Notes: generated by a model from the sequence alone, not told the origin. A stretch of DNA of 64,000 nucleotides from Tatumella sp. JGM91 (GCF_018257575.1 NZ_JAERJP010000010.1:55259-119258); one strand, 5' to 3'; counted from the stretch's first letter, positions 1-9,014 are shown. Numbers and translations: made by a program.

Positions 1-739
1 CCTGAATAACTGTGGTGGAGGCGATATAAACAATAGCGGCAAACCCGGTACCAAACAGACATGCCAGCGGGACATTACGTTCCGGATTTTCTACCGCATC
101 AGAGTTAGCCCCTGCCGATTCAACACCGAGGAAAGCCCACAGAGTCAGTGAGATACCTGAAGAGATAGCACCACCGGTAGACATGTAATGAGGGTTCCAG
201 GCCGCACTGAAGATAGCCGGATCGAACCAGAACCAGCCGAGTACAGACAGCCCGGCAACCGGAATAATGATACCCCAGATAGTAATGTTCGAGATTTTAC
301 CGGTGATTTTAGGCCCTTTAAAGTTAGCAACCATAGTGACGACCAGGATGGCGACAACTGTCAGGAAGGTATGCACCGGTGAACTTTTGATCCAGGGGGC
401 AAACGGAGCCATATAACCCGCAGCGGAGACAGCAATAGCCACACAACTGATAACCAGACAAATATAGTAGGTATAAGAGGCAATAAAGAAGGCCGATTTT
501 CCGTGGGCTTCTGCGGCATAAGCGGACATCCCGCCTGAGCGGCGGCACAGTGCACCACATTTGGCGAAGGTATAGGCGATACACATCGCACCGACGACAG
601 TAACTGCCCACGATAAAATGGAAATTGCACCCGTTTCCGCAAGGCTGGCGGGCAGCATGATAATGCCTGAGCCCATCATATTTACGGCCACGAGAACGGT
701 CAGGTCAACGACCCCCATTTTCCTGGAATTTGAAGCCAT
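1..739 (-). CDS. PotE-type basic amino acid/polyamine antiporter (C-terminus outside window)
   Basis: About 246 N-terminal residues are visible; the gene runs off the window start. The start ATG is at 739, preceded by a GGAGAA ribosome site. The N-terminus reads MASNSRKMGVVDLTVLVAVN followed by MMGSGIIMLPASLAE, which resembles PotE (MMGSGIIMLP) more than AdiC (NIMGSGVFLLP) or CadB. Later segments such as WGIIIPVAGL, LGWFWF and LWAFLGVESAGANSDAVENPERNVP fit the APC-superfamily basic amino acid/polyamine antiporters of the inner membrane, which swap an amino acid for its decarboxylation product. It is divergent from an arginine decarboxylase, so arginine/agmatine exchange is the context-based guess. 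Ornithine/putrescine exchange is what sequence likeness alone would suggest. Confidence 0.85.
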   Translation of the reverse strand, partial: MASNSRKMGVVDLTVLVAVNMMGSGIIMLPASLAETGAISILSWAVTVVGAMCIAYTFAKCGALCRRSGGMSAYAAEAHGKSAFFIASYTYYICLVISCVAIAVSAAGYMAPFAPWIKSSPVHTFLTVVAILVVTMVANFKGPKITGKISNITIWGIIIPVAGLSVLGWFWFDPAIFSAAWNPHYMSTGGAISSGISLTLWAFLGVESAGANSDAVENPERNVPLACLFGTGFAAIVYIASTTVIQ

Positions 740-780
740 AACATTCTCCTGGTTTAATGTAATCCGGCAGATTTATTATC

Positions 781-815
781 AATATTTAAATTCATTTATT
801 GTGAATTTAAATATT
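781..815. promoter_or_regulatory. Perfect 14-bp inverted repeat, possible tandem ARG boxes
   Basis: The arms AATATTTAAATTCA (781-794) and TGAATTTAAATATT (802-815) are exact reverse complements around a 7-base centre. The inner half-sites ATTCA and TGAAT are 7 bases apart, which is the spacing expected between the facing halves of two ARG boxes separated by 3 bp. Each putative 14-bp core matches the consensus half-sites at 7 of 10 positions. It sits about 45 bases upstream of the antiporter start. Binding by the ArgR-like protein encoded at 3879 is inference. A stem-loop in RNA or a site for another regulator is possible. Confidence 0.45.
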
Positions 816-1030
816 TATGGTTGTTTTATTAATTAGCTTTTTGCTGGCTATAAAGTAAAGGTAATTACCGGAAATTAAAATTGATCAATATCAAGAAATA
901 ATCCTAAAAAATTATTTTTATATAAATATTCAGATATCATCTTTTGATAAATCCATATTCTAATGGTTTGTTTTTATTGTGTTTTTTGTTTTATCTTCTG
1001 CAAATCATTGATATTAAAAAACAGGCCATT

Positions 1031-1044
1031 TGAATGACTATTTA
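1031..1044. promoter_or_regulatory. ARG-box-like site upstream of adiA
   Basis: The core TGAAT-GACT-ATTTA matches the two ARG-box half-sites (TGAAT, ATTCA) at 9 of 10 positions, although the 4-base centre is not all A/T. A weaker match, TATAT-AAAT-ATTCA (8 of 10), lies at 919-932. In such AT-rich DNA, matches arise easily by chance, so this is a candidate only. Confidence 0.3.
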
Positions 1045-1229
1045 AATATTTTTTTTCGGCAAAAAATAGGCTGGAAAAAATAAAGTCTATAGTTTAATTT
1101 CCTCTTCATCAGGTCAGTGAGTTTATTGATAATCTCTCTTTCACCAGGTATCTGAACATTTATTGCTTACTTTTATAATAAGTAATATCCGCCCTGATCA
1201 TTTATACAAAGTATAATAATGAGGATCTT

Positions 1230-3515
1230 ATGTGTGATAAAAACTATTTAGTGGTTGTGAATAAGGCTATAAGCACCACAACACCACTGACGCCGATAGA
1301 GCAAACTGTCGAAAAAATCACCACGTCGTTGTTTAGCAAAGGGGAGCAGGTCAGATTCTCTGCCAACTATGCTGAAGCCACTAACTATGTCAGCTCCACC
1401 GCCCCGGTCGACTGCGTGATGCTGGAGTGGGCTCCGGAGAAAAGTGCAGAAATTACTGCATTTTTAAAACAGTTACGTATCCGTCACGAAAAAGCCCCCG
1501 CATTTCTGCTGATTAATTCTCACCAGGATAATGCATCAGTCACAGCGGAAGTGATGGGTGATGTCAGCGAAACGTTCCTGGTTCTGGACGATACCACTGA
1601 CTTTATTGTCGGCCGTTTACAGTCCGCCGTCGCCCGCTATGAAAAAGTCATTATGCCGCCACTGATGGCGGCAATGATGAAATATGCCAAAGAGAAAGAA
1701 TATTCATGGTCAGCGCCGGGACATCAGGGCGGTATTGGCTTCTGTAAAACGCCGGTGGGCCGTAAATTCTTTGATTTCTACGGTGAGAATATCTTCCGTA
1801 CCGATATGGGTATTGAAAGGGCGTGTCTTGGCTCGATGCTGGATCATACGGGGGCTTTTGGTGACAGTGAAAAATATATTGCCGGTGTATTTGGTGCCGA
1901 CCGCTCTTATTCACTGGTCGTCGGGACGTCCGGGGCTAACCGTACCATAATGCAGGCTTGCTGTACCGATCAGGATATTGCTATCTGTGACCGTAACAGC
2001 CATAAGTCCATTGAACAGGGATTAATGTTAACCGGTGTTCATCCGGTATATATGACACCGACCCGGAATGCTTACGGCATTATCGGACCTATCCCGAAAG
2101 CACAGATGCAGCCGCAAGCATTACAGGCACAAATTAAACAGAACCGGTTTGCCAGTCACGCGGCTAACCCGCGTCCGGTGTACAGTGTGGTGACTAACTG
2201 TACCTACGACGGTCTTATCTATAACGGTGATACTATTCAGCATCTGCTGGGTCAGAGCTGTGACCGTATTCACTATGATGAAGCCTGGTTCGGTTATTCC
2301 CGCTTTAACCCGATTTATAAAAGCTTCCATGCAATGCGTGGTGATAAAGCGGCACATACGGCCGATCAGCCAACAATTTTTGCCACTCACTCGACCCATA
2401 AATTACTGAATGCACTTTCTCAGGCGTCTTATATTCATATCCGTGAAGGGCGCGGTAATGTGAAACCGGCTCAGTTCAGCCAGGCGTATATGATGCATGC
2501 CACCACCTCACCGCTGTATTCTATTGCGGCGTCTAACGATGTGGCAGCAGCGATGATGGAAGGTAATCAGGGGGTTAATTTAACCACCGAAGTTATTGAA
2601 GAAGCCGTTGAGTTCCGTCAGGCAGTGGCCCGTGCTTACCGTGACGCAGAGCAGAATAATGACTGGTTCTTTAAACCGTGGAACGCTGAGACGGTAACCT
2701 GTCCGCGGACCGGCAACCGCTATGCGTTTGCGGATGCACCGGAAGAGTTACTGGTGAAAGAGCAGTCGTGCTGGACCCTGGATCCGCAGGACAGCTGGCA
2801 CGGGTTTAATGATCTGGATGAAAACTGGGTGATGCTGGATCCGGTGAAAGTCAGTCTGCTGACACCGGGCCTGAACGGCGATGGCAGCCTGCAGGATAAT
2901 GGTGTCCCGGCCGCGCTGGTTACTGCTTATCTGTCCAGTCTCGGGATTGTGCCTACCCGGACCACCGATTTCCAGGTCATGTTCCTGTTCTCTATGGGGG
3001 TGACCAAAGGTAAATGGGCAACTCTGATGAACAGCCTGATTTCGTTCAAAAAACATTATGATGCTGATGCATTGTTATCTGAAGTTTTACCGGGACTGGT
3101 CGAAACAGATCCTGAATTGTATGGCACGATGACCATGCAGCAACTGGGTCAGCGGATGATTAGTTTCCTGAAAACCCATAATCCGAGCGAACAGCTGAAT
3201 AAAGCCTATTCAACTCTGCCACAGATGGATATGCTGCCACGTGATGCCTATACCCAGCTGGTCAGAGATAATACTGAACTGGTATCCATCTATGATCTGG
3301 CGGGCCGTACTGCCGCGAACTCGGTAATCCCTTATCCGCCAGGAATTCCGATGCTGATGTCCGGTGAAAACTTCGGTGATAAAAACAGTCCGCAGATTGC
3401 TTACCTGCAGGCGTTACAGGCATGGGATGATGCCTTCCCGGGCTTTGAACATGAAACGGAAGGTGCCGAAAAAGAGCAGGGTGTTTATCACGTCATGTGC
3501 GTCAAGGCAGTATAA
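1230..3515 (+). CDS. adiA: Biodegradative (acid-induced) arginine decarboxylase AdiA
   Basis: This 761-residue PLP enzyme decarboxylates arginine to agmatine, consuming a proton. Paired with an antiporter, it protects the cytoplasm in acid. E. coli AdiA is about 756 residues. The order of parts matches: an N-terminal wing domain (about 1-135), then the aspartate-aminotransferase-fold core with SAPGHQGG and GTSGANRTIMQ. The PLP lysine is in THSTHKLLNALSQ at residue 391. The C-terminal domain ends in FPGFEHETEG and YHVMCVKA, both hallmarks of AdiA rather than lysine or ornithine decarboxylases. The start at 1230 has GAGGA in front of it. The frame is intact. A terminator follows at 3577. It is divergent from the antiporter and followed by argR- and argS-like genes. 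Confidence 0.95.
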   Translation: MCDKNYLVVVNKAISTTTPLTPIEQTVEKITTSLFSKGEQVRFSANYAEATNYVSSTAPVDCVMLEWAPEKSAEITAFLKQLRIRHEKAPAFLLINSHQDNASVTAEVMGDVSETFLVLDDTTDFIVGRLQSAVARYEKVIMPPLMAAMMKYAKEKEYSWSAPGHQGGIGFCKTPVGRKFFDFYGENIFRTDMGIERACLGSMLDHTGAFGDSEKYIAGVFGADRSYSLVVGTSGANRTIMQACCTDQDIAICDRNSHKSIEQGLMLTGVHPVYMTPTRNAYGIIGPIPKAQMQPQALQAQIKQNRFASHAANPRPVYSVVTNCTYDGLIYNGDTIQHLLGQSCDRIHYDEAWFGYSRFNPIYKSFHAMRGDKAAHTADQPTIFATHSTHKLLNALSQASYIHIREGRGNVKPAQFSQAYMMHATTSPLYSIAASNDVAAAMMEGNQGVNLTTEVIEEAVEFRQAVARAYRDAEQNNDWFFKPWNAETVTCPRTGNRYAFADAPEELLVKEQSCWTLDPQDSWHGFNDLDENWVMLDPVKVSLLTPGLNGDGSLQDNGVPAALVTAYLSSLGIVPTRTTDFQVMFLFSMGVTKGKWATLMNSLISFKKHYDADALLSEVLPGLVETDPELYGTMTMQQLGQRMISFLKTHNPSEQLNKAYSTLPQMDMLPRDAYTQLVRDNTELVSIYDLAGRTAANSVIPYPPGIPMLMSGENFGDKNSPQIAYLQALQAWDDAFPGFEHETEGAEKEQGVYHVMCVKAV

Positions 3516-3878
3516 CGCTACGGTTCTGAGCATTCAGTATTTATAAGTACAGCGATATTATCTGTACTTAGCATCGGGCAGCAGGGGATACTTTGCTGCC
3601 TTTTTATTCTCAGGACGTAAAAATAATTATTCATTTATAAATGTTCAGAGTTATTTATATAAGAACTTCTTAGATCAGTATGTTTGTCATTAAAAGTTAT
3701 CGGATGTATTTATTTGTGCGGCTTCTGTACATATAATGCTATAGCCGCTGAGATACATGATTAAAGTCAATGAATGATTAGTATATGAATATTTATCGGG
3801 AATATTCTGGCCGGAAATGGTATTTCTGTGCGCACAACAATAATATTCCCTATGTATTAATTAATTCAGAGAAACACC
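3516..3878. other. Intergenic region adiA to argR-like gene
   Basis: This 363-base AT-rich gap begins with the adiA terminator and otherwise has no gene. It must hold the promoter of the argR-argS-like pair. Short half-site-like words occur near its end (TGAAT, AATATTC, and ATTCA at 3864-3868), but none forms a convincing full ARG box. Confidence 0.5.
3577..3606 (+). terminator. Rho-independent terminator of adiA
   Basis: A 7-bp stem, GGCAGCA (3577-3583) with TGCTGCC (3594-3600), is followed directly by TTTTT. It lies 62 bases after the adiA stop, so adiA is probably transcribed separately from the argR-like gene. Confidence 0.8.
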
Positions 3879-4358
3879 ATGGCCGATATCATAAAAAACA
3901 TTAAACATTTAGACCTCGATAAAGCATTTCAGCAGCTATTAAGAGAGGAACGATTTGGCTCTCAGGCCGAATTTGTCGATTATCTGACTGCCAATGGCTT
4001 TGAACATATTAACCAGTCCAAAGTTTCCCGTATGCTGACCAGCTATGGCGCGGTACGCACCCGTAATGCGCGGATGGAAATGGTTTATTGTCTGCCCGCC
4101 GAACGGGGTATTCCCACGGCAAAAACTACCCTGAAAAGCTCAGTTCTGAGTGTTGAAACCAATGACTGGATGGTCGTTGCCCATACGGTGCCCGGAGCGG
4201 CTCCCCTGATTGCCCGGTTACTTGATTCCTGTGGTAAATCTGATGGAATATTAGGTACAGTTGCCGGTGATGATACTATTTTTGTCGTTCCTGTAATTGG
4301 TATTAATTCTCAGCAGTTACATCAGTCAGTGGTCAGTATTCTTAATTCCGACGGATAA
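3879..4358 (+). CDS. ArgR-type arginine-responsive transcription regulator (probable second copy)
   Basis: This 159-residue protein has the two-domain architecture of ArgR. The N-terminal winged helix carries NQSKVSRML (45-53) and [17 protein letters not shown] (57-73). The C-terminal domain carries [16 protein letters not shown] and [10 protein letters not shown] (126-135). That last motif holds the paired aspartates used for arginine binding in E. coli ArgR, so hexamer formation and arginine sensing should be possible. Its N-terminus and final third differ clearly from ArgR. It lies in an arginine-decarboxylase cluster, not next to mdh as the housekeeping argR usually does, so I take it as a paralogue that may control this locus. 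Whether the genome has another argR cannot be seen here. Confidence 0.88.
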   Translation: MADIIKNIKHLDLDKAFQQLLREERFGSQAEFVDYLTANGFEHINQSKVSRMLTSYGAVRTRNARMEMVYCLPAERGIPTAKTTLKSSVLSVETNDWMVVAHTVPGAAPLIARLLDSCGKSDGILGTVAGDDTIFVVPVIGINSQQLHQSVVSILNSDG

Positions 4359-4433
4359 TGGAAATAACTATCCGTATTCAGTGAATAAATAATGGATTAT
4401 ATTTTCTGTGGTCAACTTATATGAAGGTGATTT

Positions 4434-6179
4434 ATGGATATAAAATATATTCTGGCTGAAAAAGTCAGACAGGCAATGACACAATGTCATATAACCACAG
4501 ATAAGCCGGTTTCAGCCCGTCCTTCAGCCAGGCCAGAATATGGTGATTATCAGATAGACAGTATGATGGCAATTGCCAAATCACAGGCAACGGACCCGCT
4601 GAAATTAGCGCAACGGGTTGCCGGCGAGCTGATGAATAATTCACAGTACCGGCATATTATTGCCCGGGCAGAGGCCGTTCACCCCGGGTTTATTAATCTG
4701 TTTCTTAATGATCGCTGGTTACTGGAGCAGGCAGAGCTGGCATTTAATGATCCGCGTTCAGGGGTGGCCAGACAACCGGCACAACATGTGGTGGTGGATT
4801 ATTCTTCACCGAATGTCGCCAAAGAGATGCACGTCGGGCATTTACGCTCGACCATTATCGGTGATGCCAGTGTCAGAACTCTGGAATTTCTCGGTCATAA
4901 GGTGACCCGGGTAAATCATATTAGTGACTGGGGAACTCAGTTCGGGATGCTGATCACTTATCTGGAGCTGGCCGAAAACGACGGAAATATTTCGCTGTCT
5001 GATCTGGAGGGTTTTTATCGTGCGGCGAAAAAACGCTACGATGAGGATCCGGCCTTTGCCCTGAAAGCCCGCAGTTATGTGGTGAAATTACAGCAGGGCG
5101 ATGAATATTGCCGCCGGATGTGGCATAAGCTGGTGGATATTTCCATGGCCCAGAACCAGAAGAACTATGACCGGTTAGGGGTATCGTTACAGCGCAAAGA
5201 TATCCGCGGCGAAAGTGCTTATAACGATATGCTGCCGGAGATTGTGGATGATCTGCTGGAGCGGGGGATTGCCACCGCCGAACAAGAGACGGTTATGGTT
5301 TTTCTGGACAGTTACCGTAATAAGCAGGGAGAACCGATGGGGGTTATTGACCGTAAGCAGGATGGCGGATACCTGTACACCACCACGGATATTGCCTGTG
5401 CCAAATACCGTTATCAGGCCCTGCACGCTGACCGGATCCTTTACTATATTGATGCCCGGCAACACCAGCATTTAATGATGGCCTGGGAAATTGTGCGCCG
5501 TGCCGGTTATGTTCCCCCGTAGGTCAGCCTGGAGCACCATAAGTTCGGTATGATGCTGGACAAAGAGGGTAAACCCTTTAAAACCCGTGAAGGGGGAACC
5601 ATACGGCTGGCAGAGTTACTGGAAGAAGCGGTGGTGCGTGCTCATAAACTGGTCAGCGAAAAATCCCCCGACTTATCGGCAGCAGAGCTGACGGAGCTTT
5701 CAGAAGTGATAGGGATTGGGGCGGTAAAATACGCCGATCTGTCGAAAAACCGTATCACCGACTATGTGTTTGACTGGGATACCATGCTCAGCTTTGAAGG
5801 GAATACGGCCCCTTATATTCAGTATGCCTGCGCACGTATCAGTTCGATATTGCGCAAAGCGGAAAGCAGTCACCCGCTGGCCGCGACCTTATCAGGTGAT
5901 TTGCTGTTCAGCTCGGCAACTGAACGTTCCCTGACAGTGAAACTGCTGCAGTTTGAAGAGGCGCTGCTGGCGGTGGCGAAAGAGGGGATGCCGAATATTA
6001 TGTGTAATTACCTGTATGAACTGGCGTCGCTGTTCTCTGGTTTTTATGCCAGTTCACCGATCCTCAGCCATGATCATCCGGCGGAACGGCAAAGCCGTCT
6101 GGCACTGGCCGCGCTTACCGGGCGGGTATTACGTCAGGGGATGGATGCCCTGGGGTTAAAAGCGCCGCAAAGAATGTAA
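4434..6179 (+). pseudogene. Arginyl-tRNA synthetase (argS-like) with one in-frame TAG
   Basis: Read through the stop, this is a class I arginyl-tRNA synthetase of normal length (580 sense codons; E. coli ArgS is 577). The first 362 codons include the N-terminal tRNA-contact domain and the catalytic HVGH motif (residues 133-136) in [21 protein letters not shown] at 5520-5522 (codon 363) then interrupts the frame. The same frame resumes with VSLEHHKFGMML, GKPFKTREGGT, the IGAVKYADLSKNR region and the helical anticodon-binding domain, ending in APQRM. No other lesion is seen. A serine codon (TCG) to TAG change would explain it, since E. coli has ESVPLEHH here. It starts 75 bases after the argR-like gene, probably in one operon. 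If unread, the product lacks most of the C-terminal half. Recent pseudogene, sequence error or amber suppression are all open. Confidence 0.85.
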
Positions 6180-6188
6180 TGTTTAACC

Positions 6189-6206
6189 GCAGGCCGTCAG
6201 GCCTGC
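6189..6206 (+). terminator. Hairpin after argS-like gene
   Basis: A 7-bp stem, GCAGGCC with GGCCTGC, around a 4-base loop lies 10 bases after the argS-like stop. It is followed by TATATTGC rather than a clean T-run, so it is a weak terminator at best. Confidence 0.4.
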
Positions 6207-6224
6207 TATATTGCAGACCAAAAA

Positions 6225-6255
6225 AAAGCTTATCAAATATGATTTGATAAGCTTT
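6225..6255 (-). terminator. Terminator of the initiator tRNA gene
   Basis: A perfect 14-bp inverted repeat, AAAGCTTATCAAAT with ATTTGATAAGCTTT around a 3-base loop, lies just downstream of the tRNA. The A-run at 6219-6227 becomes a T-run on the minus strand. This is the layout of a rho-independent terminator for the minus-strand transcript. Confidence 0.8.
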
Positions 6256-6263
6256 CTTAGTAT

Positions 6264-6340
<77 letters not shown>

Positions 6341-6353
6341 TCCGTGGATGCGC

Positions 6354-6381
6354 ACTATACTCTTCATGGCCTCTGATGCAA
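6354..6381 (-). promoter_or_regulatory. Promoter of the initiator tRNA gene
   Basis: On the minus strand TTGCAT (6376-6381) and TATAGT (6354-6359) are 16 bases apart. The following bases, GCGC, make a GC-rich discriminator, as in promoters under stringent control. The tRNA 5' end lies 14 bases downstream of the -10 box. Confidence 0.7.
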
Positions 6382-6540
6382 CCCATTTTGCAGAAAAACC
6401 GTAAAAAAAACCGCGGGCTGCTGAATTTTCCGGCACTTTTTGTTTTTTTATGTAAATCCCCGGCACCGGCCGGACGGATGATTTAATTATTATCATCCCT
6501 CTGCTATCTTCGCCTCAGATTATCTATTGAAGGCAGCGTA

Positions 6541-7641
6541 ATGAAAGGAAACTGGGCGAAATATGCAGTGACAGGGGCATTTCTGGCCATATTAGCCGGA
6601 TGTTCTTCAAAACCCACTGATCGAGGTCAGCAGTATAAAGACGGAATACTGGAACAGCCGTTTGCATTAGTGAATCAGCCTAATGCCAAGGGGATACCGG
6701 TCAATGCCCGTGATTTTGCAGAGCAGGTCCGGCAGATCCAGCTGGCGTCCGGCGGATTATTTAACCGTAATCTCGGGACTTATCAGGCGATTGAGAACTG
6801 GCTGGCGGCCGGAGGAAATACCCGGCAATTACGTCAGTTCGGGGTAAATGCCTGGCAGATGGAGGGAATGGATAATTACGGTAACGTGCAGTTTACGGGC
6901 TACTATACGCCAGTGATCGAAGCCCGTTATACCCGACAGGGTGAATTCCAGTACCCGATCTATCGTATGCCGCCACGCAAACGGGGATATAAATTACCCA
7001 GCCGTGCTGAAATTTATAACGGAGCTATCAGTTCACGTTACGTGATTGCGTGGAGTAATTCATTAATTGATAACTTTATGATGGATGTGCAGGGCAGTGG
7101 TTACGTCGATTACGGTGATGGCCGGCCACTGACCTTTTTCGGCTATGCCGGTAAAAATGGCTGGGGCTACCACAGTATCGGTAAAGAACTGATCGATCGC
7201 GGCGAAGTAAAGCGTGAAGATATGTCGATGCAGGCGATCCGCGAGTGGGCTCAGAACCATTCCTACCCGCAAGTGCGTGCTTTGCTGGAAACAAACCCGT
7301 CGTTTGTGTTTTTTAAACCCGAAGAATATACCCCGGTGCGGGGCGCCAGCGCGGTACCGCTGATTGCTAAAGCCTCGGTGGCTTCCGACCGCTCCCTTAT
7401 CCCGCCCGGTACTGTGTTACTGGCGGAGATCCCGCAACTGAATGATAAAGGGAAATTTAACGGCACTTACCAGATGCGGCTGATGGTTGCGCTGGATGTC
7501 GGCGGGGCGATAAAAGGACAGCATTTCGATATTTATCAGGGGATTGGCCCAGAAGCGGCACATCTTGCCGGTTTTTATAATCACTATGGCCGCGTCTGGG
7601 TGTTAAAATCAGCCCCGGGGACAGGTGTTCTGACCCGGTAA
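6541..7641 (+). CDS. mltA: Membrane-bound lytic murein transglycosylase A
   Basis: This 366-residue outer-membrane lipoprotein cleaves peptidoglycan glycan strands to 1,6-anhydromuropeptides. The signal peptide ends in the lipobox LAGC with Cys21. The MltA barrel includes FTGYYTPVIEARYT and YPIYRMPP. The 3D domain contains the catalytic-aspartate region, ALDVGGAIKGQHFDIYQG, near the C-terminus. The length agrees with E. coli MltA (365). The ATG at 6541 follows GAAGGCAG. It is transcribed away from the tRNA gene and starts the conserved backbone. Confidence 0.96.
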   Translation: MKGNWAKYAVTGAFLAILAGCSSKPTDRGQQYKDGILEQPFALVNQPNAKGIPVNARDFAEQVRQIQLASGGLFNRNLGTYQAIENWLAAGGNTRQLRQFGVNAWQMEGMDNYGNVQFTGYYTPVIEARYTRQGEFQYPIYRMPPRKRGYKLPSRAEIYNGAISSRYVIAWSNSLIDNFMMDVQGSGYVDYGDGRPLTFFGYAGKNGWGYHSIGKELIDRGEVKREDMSMQAIREWAQNHSYPQVRALLETNPSFVFFKPEEYTPVRGASAVPLIAKASVASDRSLIPPGTVLLAEIPQLNDKGKFNGTYQMRLMVALDVGGAIKGQHFDIYQGIGPEAAHLAGFYNHYGRVWVLKSAPGTGVLTR

Positions 7642-7729
7642 CGGATCCCGGCGGCGGGGCCGGTCAGCCGATTATCCGCCGGGCGGTGTTGCTCGGCGGC
7701 AGAAAATAAAGTGAACAGAAAGAGGATCT

Positions 7730-8554
7730 ATGCCGGAAGTTACCGAAGCCTGGCGCCAGCGTTTTGGCGGTACTGGCCGCCTGTATGGTGAGCAGGCGCT
7801 GAATTTTTTTGCTGAGGCTCGTTTTTGCGTTATCGGTATTGGTGGCGTCGGGTCATGGGCGGCTGAGGCATTAGCCCGCACGGGTATCGGCAGCCTGACA
7901 TTGATCGATATGGATGATGTGTGTGTGACAAATACCAACCGGCAAATTCATGCATTGCGCGCTAATACCGGTCAGTCTAAAACGGAGGTGATGGCGGAGC
8001 GTATCCGGCAGATTAACCCGCAGTGTGAGGTTGTGTGTGTGGATGATTTTGTGACGCCGGACAATGTTGCACAGTTAATCGGTGACGGGTTTGATTATGT
8101 CATTGATGCGATTGACAGTGTCAGACCAAAGGCTGCCTTACTGGCCTATTGCCGTCGTCACAAAATACCGCTGATCACCACCGGTGGTGCGGGCGGCCAG
8201 ACTGACCCGACACAGATTGCGGTGGCTGACCTGGCGAAAACCATTCAGGATCCGCTGGCAGCCAAACTGCGTGAACGGCTGAAATCTGATTTCTCAATAG
8301 TCAAAAACAGCAAGGGTAAGCTGGGAATAGACTGTGTGTTTTCCACCGAAGCGCTGGTCTACCCGCAACCGGACGGCAGCGTATGTGCCTCGCGCAGTAC
8401 AGCGGAAGGCCCGAAGCGCATGGATTGTGCCTCGGGTTTCGGGGCAGCAACCATGGTTACTGCCAGCTTTGGTTTTATTGCTGTTTCCCATGCCCTGAAA
8501 AAGTATATTGCCCGTAAACAGCGTCAGCTGGCTGCCGTGGCAGCACAGGAATAA
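7730..8554 (+). CDS. tcdA: tRNA threonylcarbamoyladenosine dehydratase TcdA (CsdL)
   Basis: This 274-residue E1-like enzyme uses ATP to cyclise N6-threonylcarbamoyladenosine (t6A) at tRNA position 37 to ct6A. The nucleotide-binding loop is GIGGVGSWAAEAL (36-48), followed by LIDMDDVCVTNTNRQ. The PKRMDCASGFGA segment near the C-terminus is typical. The ATG at 7730 has AGAGGA upstream. It converges on csdE and csdA, which supply sulfur to it in E. coli; the gene order is conserved. Confidence 0.95.
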   Translation: MPEVTEAWRQRFGGTGRLYGEQALNFFAEARFCVIGIGGVGSWAAEALARTGIGSLTLIDMDDVCVTNTNRQIHALRANTGQSKTEVMAERIRQINPQCEVVCVDDFVTPDNVAQLIGDGFDYVIDAIDSVRPKAALLAYCRRHKIPLITTGGAGGQTDPTQIAVADLAKTIQDPLAAKLRERLKSDFSIVKNSKGKLGIDCVFSTEALVYPQPDGSVCASRSTAEGPKRMDCASGFGAATMVTASFGFIAVSHALKKYIARKQRQLAAVAAQE

Positions 8555-8561
8555 GCGGGTA

Positions 8562-9014
8562 TCAGGCGGTGGCAGCCCTCAGACGGATGGCGGCGGCCAG
8601 AGCATCCAGTCCGCTGCTGCGGCTGGCACTTAGCTGGTTTTTCAGGCCCAGCCGCTCAAATATCTGTAACGGATCAAGCACAGCCAGTTCACTGGCTGTT
8701 TTCCCTTCGCACTCCGTCAGTAACACGGCCAGCAGTCCTTTGACGATCCGCCCCTCACTGTCACCGTAAAAATGAAAGCGGCCATTATCCAGTAACTGGC
8801 TGCCGAGCCAGACACGGTTTTCACAGCCGGAAATTTCAATCTCAGGTTGTTTCAGCTCTTCCGGTAGTGCGGGTAATTTTTTACTCAGCAGGATCAACTG
8901 CCGGTAACGTTCTTCCCAGTGGCTGAATGCAGAAAACTGCTCAGCTAACTGTGCGGCGGTGATTTCTGTGGCAAACGGATGCGGGGCAATCACAGGGGAC
9001 ATAAAGTTACTCAC
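8562..9014 (-). CDS. csdE: Sulfur acceptor protein CsdE
   Basis: This 150-residue SufE-family protein takes persulfide sulfur from the cysteine desulfurase CsdA. The acceptor cysteine is in [11 protein letters not shown] (Cys64). [20 protein letters not shown] and [12 protein letters not shown] are family signatures. The start ATG at 9014 overlaps the last 8 bases of csdA, so the pair is probably translationally coupled. It ends 8 bases from the convergent tcdA stop. Confidence 0.95.
   Translation of the reverse strand: MSNFMSPVIAPHPFATEITAAQLAEQFSAFSHWEERYRQLILLSKKLPALPEELKQPEIEISGCENRVWLGSQLLDNGRFHFYGDSEGRIVKGLLAVLLTECEGKTASELAVLDPLQIFERLGLKNQLSASRSSGLDALAAAIRLRAATA

Larger units (their letters stand above)
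740..1229. promoter_or_regulatory. AT-rich divergent control region between antiporter and adiA
   Basis: No gene is seen in these 490 bases. The stretch is much richer in A+T than its neighbours, as is common for silenced, acid-induced genes in enterobacteria. It contains a perfect 14-bp dyad (781-815) and two further ArgR-box-like sites (919-932 and 1031-1044). A TATAAT lies at 1174-1179, but I see no good -35 partner. The adiA ribosome site GAGGA lies just before its ATG at 1230. Promoters for both divergent genes must lie here, but I cannot place them firmly. Confidence 0.6.

Noticed and set aside
1212..1217. TATAAT as the adiA -10 box
   Set aside because: It lies only about 13 bases before the ATG, next to the ribosome site, and has no -35 partner.
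5520..5522. The TAG in the argS-like gene as a pyrrolysine codon
   Set aside because: Pyrrolysine is unknown in Enterobacterales and ArgRS is not a pyrrolysine protein. Nonsense mutation or error is far simpler.
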